Below, in pieces: positions 9,858-17,921 of a stretch of DNA of 29,026 nucleotides; the stretch's first letter is position 1; every line of letters begins with the position of its first letter. Under the pieces are notes generated by a model that saw only the letters and a list, made by a program, of their open reading frames with translations, did no database searches and was not told where the DNA came from. A program made the translations under genes and the position numbers. This DNA is from Cytidiella melzeri (lineage: Eukaryota; Basidiomycota; Agaricomycetes; Polyporales; Irpicaceae): the NCBI GenBank assembly GCA_022592445.1, contig JABYQR010000477.1, forward strand, positions 1 through 29,026, in the 5' to 3' direction.

Positions 9858-10190
9858 GTGTCTCCGAGAAAGAAGAGTTTTGTTGTGTTGTGTTATGTAC
9901 TGCGTTCTTTATTGAGTTACTGTGTTGCGTTCTTTCTTTCACTGTGTTGCGTTTATTCGAGCTTTACTGTTGTAGCGTCCGCGTTTACTGCATTCCTTTC
10001 TCGTCTTGCACCTGTTTTTGTGTTTGTGTCCTTTGTCTATCTCCTCGCATTACGCGAAGCTTGTCCACTTGCGCTACTTCTAAAAAGCCTCTTGGCTACT
10101 CTTGTTGCTACTTGCAATAACTTTCTTGCTATCCTTAGCAAAGTTTAGGACTCTTTGACCCACTCGCACACTTTACACACACAACTACAC
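9858..10190 (+). repeat. 3' tail of the Cys-rich repeat, copy A
   Basis: T-rich DNA with repeated ACTGCGTT / CTGTGTTGCGTT words. The end, TTTAGGACTCTTTGACC followed by CACTCGCACACTTTACAC (10145-10180), matches ACTAGGACTCTAAGACC and CCTCGCACACTTTAACAC on the minus strand near 23290-23245, the end of copy B. This shared non-coding end is the strongest evidence that the two loci are copies of one repeat. Confidence 0.55.
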
Positions 10191-10261
10191 ACAACTCACT
10201 CACGTGATCACCTCTAAGAGGTCTGGTGTGCTCGTACCTGCCCCCTTTTGTGTCCAGGGTG

Positions 10262-10570
10262 CTTGTTGGTGTTTCACTGCAGGGGTGCAAGAAGCACATC
10301 CACATGCCTGAGGACTGCGTAGGGGCATTGCTCAACATCTCAATCATGACAGCGTTGAAGGCAATCACCTTGACATGCATTGATCAAGCTATTGCAGGTG
10401 ATTTGACATACTGTTTGTGTTGACCTGCATGCTCATTATTTATTCGAACTCTGTAGGCCTTTCCGCAGATGAATGGAGAGTTTTGGTAGACAACAGTATT
10501 ATTGAGCACAAGGGAGAACCAGAAGGCATAGTTATTGACGTGAATATGCACGAGAACAAGGACCAGGCTT
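10262..10570 (+). pseudogene. Two-exon coding scrap of unknown family
   Basis: An upstream segment (HIHMPEDCVGALLNIS ... CIDQAIAG) and a downstream one (LSADEWRVLVDNSIIEHKGE, then EGIVIDVNMHEN) are joined in frame if 10397-10456 (GTGATT...CTGTAG) is removed as a 60-nt intron. The downstream frame meets TAG at about 10568. It could be the degraded N-terminal part of the KDZ transposase that follows or a separate scrap. Confidence 0.3.
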
Positions 10571-10839
10571 AGGTTGACCTCAAGGCCAATGCTGAGGACC
10601 TGGGCATGCACAAAACATTTGTTGAGGCTATACAAGACATGAGTTGGTAAGTGAACCCTTCCAGCTCTACAGACCATGACTTGAGTGGTGGCTGCAGGTG
10701 GAACGGACACTGGCAAAGAGTAGCACAAGCAAAGACTTGGAGGTCGTGTGTGGGTTGTCAGCAAGAGGCATGGGGGAAAGTCTCTGACCTGGTCACGCAA
10801 GAGTACTTGACCTGGCATTCAGCTGGGTCACAAGGTGAT

Positions 10840-13042
10840 GATATTGCCCCCGAACCACAGCTAGATAGTGATGAAGCCGAGCCGCGGCCAGGCAACAAAC
10901 CCGAACCCCTGACTAAAAACTACCTCTACACTGTTAACATCTTCAATATTGACACCCTAGCTCGTTCTCTTACTGTCCATCGACACACATGTAGCATCTC
11001 TTCTGCTCTTGATCTCATGTGGAACGGCTATGTTGCCAAGTCTCCCAGCAAGCCAACTTTAGCCATTTCCATCAACTCTCTAGCTCTTCTCTATTGAATT
11101 TGGCAGAGAAAACCCTCATATAGCATAGAGGCCTTCACAAAGGTAGTATGCGACTATTACAATGTATGTACACCCTAGGTATCTTCACTCTGTACTAATC
11201 TCTCGTGCAGATGCCTTACCGCCAACATCTATGGGAGATCTTTGCAGACACAATCATAATTAAGCTTCATATCATGCACAGCATTCACACCATGATCTAC
11301 AAGATGCTTGGGTGGGATGAGCCAGATTGGAGGGTGAAGAATGCTTTTTACAAGGTATGTACGCAACAGCTCATCCCAAACTTGGCTGACTTATTTTATC
11401 TGGAAGAAGAGTCACCCCTGCATTTCGGACAACTCATAGCAATGGGTGGCAACAACAGCCTCAAGAGAATAGCCACCACTGCTCACCGCACAGCCGCAGA
11501 TACTCGAACACTTGGCGACAGCAATTATTTTGTCCCTGTGGCGTTTGTGGATTGTTACGCTAGCAAGGTTTGTGGTAAAGCTTCCAAAGGACCCGCTTTA
11601 AAATGCAAGAATGAAGCCTCAGATGACAACAGTGACAATGACCACAACCTTGCGGAAGGCCATTCTATAGATGGAATACAGCAGCCTTAAGCTGCCAACC
11701 ACAATGATCCTCAGTTGGTAAGATGTCAGCGTCTTGCGCTTTGCACAAAGAACTGGAAGAGTGCCACAGAAGAGGACTGCAAGAAGATGTGGGGCCTTTT
11801 CAATGAGTTGGGGGTTTTTGCAGCTGCATGCCGGCATGGCCTTGTGTTATGGGTGATTGACATGGTCTGTAGCGGCAAACTGTAAGTTTTGATGTATGTT
11901 GAGTACATACACGTCTTACAGCTATTTTTTGTTATAGGGCAAAGTACCCCCTCACTATTGTTTTGAAGACTCTTGAGCTGCTGGAGGAATGTCCACTCGT
12001 CGGATATGATGTGGGCTGCAGCTTCAGTGTGACTACAGAGAAGAGCTCTCTTGGCCCAGCATTCACAGCCTCAGGTGGTTGTTTCTGCGTATGCGCGTTC
12101 CACAGCTACTCACACAGCTACACTTGCCAGCTAGAGTATCATCCCAATGTCATTACTAGTGCCGGAATCGAAGATCTGGAGACAATGGAGAGAATATTCA
12201 GCGTTACAAACATGCTCGCATTGGTTACTTGTTACGCATCTCCCTACTGACGTTGCCTTTTCACAAGCTGCAGAAACTTGTGACTCAGCAAATTTTGAGC
12301 TTCAAAGGTTGAACATTGCGCAAACCAGTGAGTCAGTCTTGGTTTCAATTTGCAAGCTTAAACTTACCATGCACGTAGGCTACAGGATGCGCACAGATAT
12401 CACAAAATCTTTGCAAATGCAATGCAAGGCCATTTGGCAGGCCATTGCTGCTTACAACACTGCTGCCGCCACTTTAGACCCTATGTGCCCTTCTCTCAAC
12501 TGGTTAGAAATTGGCAATCAGCACTTCCTCGAGCAATTTGCCCTGTTACAAGACACTTGCCGGGACATTTGTGGTAAACAATGGACAGAACTCACTGTCT
12601 GTTCATGTATGAAGATGCAGGTCCGGATGCATTGTGGAAGAGAAGAGATAGATTGGCTCAACATTGAGGTTTGACATGTTTACACTGCAATTTGCGACGG
12701 GAAAATACCATTCTGTCAAGTACGAGACTGCATTGTTGCTGTGGGCAGTCCTATGCTTGGTGTGGTGACAGAATTCACCGAGTGATGTCAGCGAATCAAC
12801 AGCGAGCTGCTCAGCTGTGTACACCAAGTATACAGCCTTGTTGGCTATACCAGCATAAAAGGCGTGGGCAATTGCCTCAGCTCTCTCTCTCTCTCACCAA
12901 CAATCTGGATGTTGCATTTCTTGATGGCCACGCTGCTAATGATGATCAAGCTGCTGATGAAGAGGTTAATATTCTGGAAGGCAATGAAGAACAGGACACG
13001 CTTGGACACCTGGTAGAATTTATATCTGCACTGAGTATATAG
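10840..13042 (+). pseudogene. KDZ (Kyakuja-Dileera-Zisupton) DNA transposase relic
   Basis: KDZ transposases are cut-and-paste enzymes common in agaricomycetes. Recognisable blocks in order: NGYVAKSPSKPTLAIS, KPSYSIEAFTKVVCDYY, intron 11164-11210, MPYRQHLWEIF, the catalytic block GGNNSLKR, CRHGLVLWVIDMV, intron 11882-11937 (restores SGKLAKYP exactly), LVGYDVGCSFS, NAFHSY-like CAFHSYSH, GIEDLETMERIFS, then after an internal deletion GYRMRT-type C-terminus with intron 12328-12378, AYNTAAATLDP, EEIDWLNIEV, GVVTEFTE, QVYSLVGYT and a final acidic tail ending TAG at 13040-13042. Stops: TGA 11095-11097, TAA 11688-11690, TGA 12248-12250, TGA 12783-12785. The catalytic DGNNSLKR signature has Gly for Asp (11445-11447). 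About 300 residues between YASPY and the C-terminal block are missing. Start is uncertain. Confidence 0.85.
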
Positions 13043-13199
13043 TAGCTTCTGTCTTTGAATCACTTGTATTGTGTTTGTGCTACAGTCTTTGTGTTGCTCA
13101 ATAAGTGCGGTGTTGCAAACTTCATCAACTCACAACACCACATATCTCAGAGTCTCAAAGCTGACAATTTATCCCATCAAATATTGAAAAAGGCGGAGC

Positions 13200-13480
13200 A
13201 CTCAGTATTGATGAAGGGAGACACTGGGAAGGTGGGAGAGCGGCGGGGAACACAGTATTGATGAAAGGAAGGGAGGCACACATCACTGACACTCATTATT
13301 GATGGAGGAAGGCACTGGGCAGCAAGGAAATCAGTATTGATGGGAGGAAGGGAGGGATATGTCACTGACACTCAGTATTGATGAAGGGAGGTGCTGGAAA
13401 GGCGGGAGAACGGCAGGAAACTCAGCATTGATGGGAGGAAGGAAGGGTCACGTCACTGACACTCAGTATTGATGGGATAA
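13200..13480 (+). repeat. Minisatellite built on CAGTATTGATG
   Basis: The word CAGTATTGATG (or one base off) recurs at 13203, 13253, 13293, 13332, 13373, 13423 and 13463. Spacing is 50, 40, 39, 41, 50, 40, so the blocks starting at 13203 and 13373 are 90-base composite units sharing GAAGGGAG...GGCGGGAGA...GG and GGAAGGGAGG...CACATCACTGACACT. It begins 160 bases after the KDZ stop. Confidence 0.8.
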
Positions 13481-14805
13481 AATACAAGGGCGCGACTGCG
13501 GGCGGGCAGAAAAACTGACCTGACAATGCTGATTGATTGGACCATCACGTGCATGCTGATAAGATAGCTAACGCGCAGACATCACGTCGTTTCCCTACAC
13601 GGAAATAACAACATTATGCACTTTTTAACTAGTTGTATGCGCTACATAGCTTGACAAAGTGGAATATGTGTGCAAGGGGTAGAGGCTGTCAAGCTTCAAA
13701 GATGAGTCTTATTATTCTTGCTGCTTCAGCAGCTCTGCTTATATACATGTCTGTATCTACTTATGTAAGCGGCTACTATACATGTCTACTTCAGCTATTC
13801 TACTGTATTACTAAGTGCATGACTCATGCATGACTCATTGTATGACTAGGCTCAGCACTTGTACCAGAGGTGTACATAATGAGTAAATGACTCATGCTAG
13901 TACTTGTCCTCAGATGTATGCTTTAGGCATCCTCTGGAGTTGTACTATGTGCATTCCATGTCATTTCCTATGCTACTAGAACACAGGCGTACATACATGT
14001 GCAGTATCCCTATAGTGCTATACTACTTGGTCTACACAACCCATATCTGTATGTCTCAGCTAATGTGATGGTTACTACTGGAGTTTCCATATACGGCTGT
14101 ATAATTCCCATATCAAGACTGTGGGAACTCTGCTACCTTAAAGTGTCCTTGTAATAAGGCGTGGGAAACTACATATTATATTATATAGTTTGAACATAGC
14201 TGTTTGGTTCTGGTTAGCTTGGCAATTCGGCCCGTATGCCAAGTATCTTAGGTTACTTATGTGGGAGGTCCAGGTGATCTACACCGCACGAGGATTTGTA
14301 ACGTGAATTTCTGACCCGTAGTGAGCATTTTAAGCCGGTTCGCGCGACCCTGGACCAATTCAATCTCCGCCCTCACAGATAAATATCGCGCGCCCACTGC
14401 CACATCGTACTTGCGTTCCAGCCTGTGTCGACGACACACTGCCTCGGTGTCACTATCAAAGCCACAAGCTACAAACATCGCTTTCATGTGGGCCAAGTGC
14501 GACGGTAGTAATGCAACAAAAGGGGGTGTTTCAAGTCTCACCAAGCATAAATACCGCCTCCCTGAGCACTTTCCCCCCCACAGCTCTGAGAGTTCCCCTT
14601 CGTTCCGACCAACTCACGCAAGCTAGCACTGGCTGGTACGTCGCATATCCCACCAAGCGATACTAAAAGCTTCTTCTCTGACACGATTTTGTAGCTTATC
14701 TTGCTTATTTTCCTGCACCCACTTTCAATTCGCGACGTCCACACCTAGTACGCCCGAACCCACCTAAAAAGCCCACACTTTCCCGTCCCTATCTCATTTT
14801 ACATC
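13481..14805. other. Intergenic, upstream region of the secreted-protein gene
   Basis: I see no supported gene. Three TGACTCA words lie at 13820-13826, 13831-13837 and 13888-13894, the binding site of Gcn4/AP-1 type bZIP factors, but they are about 900 bases from the next start codon. The part from about 14250 on is richer in CG dinucleotides than the repeats around it. Confidence 0.35.
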
Positions 14806-15587
14806 ATGCGCTACGCCACCACCGTCGTTCTCGCGTTACTTGCTACCGTGGGTCCCGCTGTATGTGCACCTCTTGATTCTCGCGCTGTGCCCTCGGACGG
14901 CCCATACAACAATTCCACTGGCATGGCTACTCACCAGGATGATGACACTAAAGATCTGTAAGCTGACTGTGTTCATCGATATTTTACGTAACATTGACTT
15001 GACTCTCTCCAGCCCTCGTCGCGAACAACTTGCACAGTCCGTGGAGCTACTCGCTCGCGACAACCCTCCTCCAAGTGTAGATATCCCGCCGTCTCCTGCC
15101 CATCAGGGCTACTCTCCTTATCCGGTTTACCCTGCTCATGCGCCTCAGCCCCATATCATGGTTGGCGCACCTGGTGGCCATGACTTTCAACTAATTCCAC
15201 CGGAAGCGTCTTATAAGAAACCGGTGCCGCAGAGTGTGAAAGATACATGGAATGGACTTCATCCCGCGGGAAAAGTGGCTGCCGGGGTGGTCGCAGCACT
15301 CGCTGCGCAGGATATCTTCGACCAGTGAGTCGACTTTATCCGATGTTGCACGTGATGTTGAATTCTCTCTCTCTGCAGCTTCAAAGCCAAACCTGAGGAA
15401 AACTTCAACAACCGAAACCATCCTGAGTGCATCCCGCAGCCGGTGAGTAGTCTTCCCGCTTGTTGGAACTGCCGGCACTGACGTCACGGATGATAGGGAG
15501 GACAATGTCTATACTCCGAGTATCGTCGAGATGATACTGCCGCGCTCCTTTGATCCTGACGGTCGCAGCAACAACGATATCGACTGA
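14806..15587 (+). CDS. Small secreted protein, four exons
   Basis: The ATG at 14806 begins a classical signal peptide (MRYATTVVLALLATVGPAVC, cleavage probably after CA). Exons: 14806-14957, 15013-15324, 15379-15442 and a last exon. Introns are GTAAGC...CTCCAG, GTGAGT...TGCAG and GTGAGT...ATAG and all keep the frame. The mature part is hydrophilic and Pro-rich (HQGYSPYPVYPAH), has a hydrophobic Ala/Val stretch (GKVAAGVVAALAAQDIF) and ends with few Cys. The last acceptor is ambiguous: AG at 15499-15500 gives exon 15501-15587, ending NNDID (about 204 aa); AG at 15495-15496 gives a short tail ending at 15553 (about 194 aa). No domain is recognised; an effector-like or cell-wall role is only a guess. 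No breaks are visible, unlike everything around it. Confidence 0.7.
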
Positions 15588-15989
15588 AAGAGTGGGCTAA
15601 CGTAGTGGTTCGTGATATGATGTATGACCTCTCTGTCCAGTTGGAAGTGCGCCTGCGAATGACTTTGAACTGCTGCTGAACAGCATGTGTGCGACGTAGA
15701 CTGTTTCTAGTCTCAGAGAGTGCGATGGTACCGTGATGTCGCAATCCTCGCTCGTGCTTGGACCGCACTCAACAGGTGCTTCCTTTGCCGCTAGGTCAAG
15801 AGGAAGGGAGATAGTTACAAATTACAAGGTGGCGGGCGACGGAGATGTGTGCCCAAGCTCAACGTTCACCGGTCGCAAGGGCGATATCAGCGCAAAAAAA
15901 AAGTTTGACTGTGCTCGTAGTCGGCACACGATAGCATGGTATTTCTGAACACCTATCCGTCCCGCAGTAACGGGCTCATGAGAAGCCAT
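15588..15989. other. No gene seen downstream of the secreted-protein gene
   Basis: Open stretches here have no ATG-led product that looks real. An A9-10 run occurs near 15894. Confidence 0.35.
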
Positions 15990-16195
15990 TACGATTCCTG
16001 AAGAATGAAGAAGAACCGTTTCAGTTCGCGCCAGCGCACTGATGCTTTTTCAGATGTGACCTTTTTGTCCGGGAATTTGATGGGGTAATACATGTGGTAA
16101 TAAATTTTGTAACAGTGTGGTGTAATGATTTGATGGTGTTTCATTTGCTTTGTTATACTCTACAAATGTTTGTGATGAGCTGACTCTCCCATGAA
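15990..16195 (+). repeat. 200-bp direct repeat, copy 1
   Basis: Matches 16515-16732 in the same orientation over its length: CTGAAGAAT, CGCCAGCGCACTGATGC, CAGATGTGACCTTTTTGTC, GAATTTGATGGGGTAATACA, GTAATGATTTGATGG, GTTTCATTTGCTTTGTTAT, TGTGATGAGCTGA. No coding potential is seen. Confidence 0.85.
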
Positions 16196-16514
16196 AAATC
16201 TGTTTTTGTTTTTTGTATTGAACACATGTACATGAATAGACACAAATTTTACATCATCAGATAGTCCTGCCCTTCAGCAATACACAGACATAAAAATCTT
16301 CTTGGATGAACCCAACATTGGGGATATACAGTCAATATACTGACAAAAGTTGCTCAGACTCCGTTTGGAACCCCGCTGATCTTTTTCTTGCAAGATATCA
16401 CATGATTTTTGGCTATCTGGTTTGTACCAATCACATAGTTCGCAAGCGGCTGCTGCCGCATCGGGCCAATTTCCCCTCTCACTGACGGCAAAACCTGTAA
16501 TGGTCAGTGGGTTA

Positions 16515-16732
16515 CAATTTCTGAAGAATAAAGACGAATTGTTCCAGTTCACGCCAGCACATTGATGCCTTTTCAGATGTGACCTTTTTGTCCCCCAAAC
16601 TGTGGGAATTTGATGGGGTAATACAATTGGTAATAAATTCCATAACAGTGCAGTGTAATGATTTGATGGAGTTTCATTTACTTTGTTATTTGCCATACAA
16701 ATGTGTGTGATGAGCTGATCTCCTGTTTCTAC
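16515..16732 (+). repeat. 200-bp direct repeat, copy 2
   Basis: Second copy of 15990-16195 with an extra CCCAAACTGTG block in the middle. CG dinucleotides of copy 1 are partly lost (CGCGCCAGCGCAC against CACGCCAGCACAT), so copy 2 is either older or more heavily mutated at CpG. Confidence 0.85.
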
Positions 16733-16749
16733 GCTACACACCCAATTTA

Positions 16750-17120
16750 CTCTCTCTCTCTCTCTCTCACCCTGACTCTCAAGCTCTAACTTGCACTCTC
16801 TCAACCCCCCTTGCTCCATTACTTCTGTCCTCACTTTCCCTTTTGTTCTCTCCCCTCTTATACTCTTCTACTCCCTCCCACTTTGTCTCACTTGCTCTCT
16901 CCCTCTCTCTACCTCAGTCTCTTGCGTACTGAACATTGCGCAGTATCTCGTGTGCACCTGTTGGGATCCGGTTAGTAAGGTTTGCATTGCACAATTTTAT
17001 GCTATGCGCGAGGCTCGAGGTATGCTCTTTCTCTCCCTCTTACTCTCAGGCACTCACTCTCACTCTCCCACTCTATCCCCCACACTCATGTCATCCCTCT
17101 CTCCCTCTCTATCCCTCACT
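16750..17120 (+). repeat. CT-rich low-complexity region
   Basis: Long runs of TCTCTC, CTCCC and CACTCTC words. The long open frames here on the plus strand arise from low complexity (Ser/Leu/Pro repeats) and are not gene evidence. Confidence 0.8.
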
Positions 17121-17210
17121 CTCTTGCGTACTCAACATTGCGCAATTTCTCATGTGCACTTGTCCACTCACATACTTGTTGGGATTTGGCGACCATGGCT
17201 TGCATTGCAC
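16919..17210 (+). repeat. Tandem duplication of a CTCTTGCGTACT unit
   Basis: Copy 1 (about 16919-16991) and copy 2 (about 17121-17210) share CTCTTGCGTACTGAACATTG (copy 2 has CAACATTG), CGCA, TGTGCAC, TTGTTGGGAT and GCTTGCATTGCAC-like ends. Copy 2 carries a small insertion. Together with the CT runs this looks like a locally duplicated repeat. Confidence 0.6.
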
Positions 17211-17239
17211 GAGAGGGTAGTGTACCCTCTTGTGCAATG
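17203..17239. other. 17-bp-arm hairpin
   Basis: CATTGCACGAGAGGGTA and TACCCTCTTGTGCAATG pair along all 17 positions (16 Watson-Crick, one G-T) around a 3-base loop GTG. It lies at the end of the second copy of the tandem duplication. Role unknown. Confidence 0.7.
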
Positions 17240-17299
17240 TGTCATTCTCTACGCTACGCCTGAGGCACAAGCTATAGGGCTGCGCAATTCTTCCTAGGC

Positions 17300-17921
17300 A
17301 AAGATGGGCATAGGTAAATGTTTGCCCTGTTTGCGTGTCATTCCTGCTCTATGTAATACTACACCTGTGTTCCTTGCGTTGTCAATAAATGCCTGATAGC
17401 TGTTGTTGCTGAACATACATGTCCCAAATCTTACTCTGCCATCATAACCTACTTAAATTCTACTGTCTTCATACATGCGTCTTAGTGTCTGGCCCAAAAG
17501 TAAGGGTTGATTGTGCTTCACCATGCCTGAGCCCCTGTGAAACCTGAGTACCAGACGGTGAGGTACTGTTGTCCCTGCACACCTGCCAAACGCTCTAACA
17601 GACCTCTAGAAAGGAATTTTTTGAAAAGAACTGTGTTGTGCTATCTGAACACATCAAAACATACGTGATTGTTCCGCAGTGTGCATTATTGGCTAAGGGA
17701 GGGTGACATTATCAAGGCCTTACTGTGAATCAGAATCCCATACGAGCCCAAGCAAAGGCTTTCACTTACTTGTATAATTTTAGTTGTGCATGCGTGCCAG
17801 ATTTTACCTCTCAGCTGTGGTTTTGACCCGCGATCCATGGGTCTGAGCATTGCCTACCACGGTCTTTGCATCACTCAGCACGGAAACTGCAGGGCTCAGC
17901 GTACATGACTGTGATGCTCAC
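17300..17921. other. No gene seen; missing 3' half of the transhydrogenase
   Basis: A GTGAGC donor at 17921 implies that the minus-strand transhydrogenase once continued here, but I find no match to its remaining membrane or NADP-binding domains. Confidence 0.4.

Noticed and set aside
10384..10818. Minus-strand 144-codon ORF
   Set aside because: The plus strand contains a better two-exon reading (DEWRVLVDNSIIEH) that joins in frame across a GT-AG intron; the minus frame looks like its shadow.
14257..14544. Minus-strand 95-codon open frame upstream of the secreted-protein gene
   Set aside because: Looks mildly protein-like but begins with TTG, has a competing frame on the other strand and no recognisable family or introns.
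16791..17297. Long plus-strand open frames of 90-170 codons
   Set aside because: They are translations of CT-rich repeats, rich in Leu/Ser/Pro in every frame, with no motifs or intron structure.
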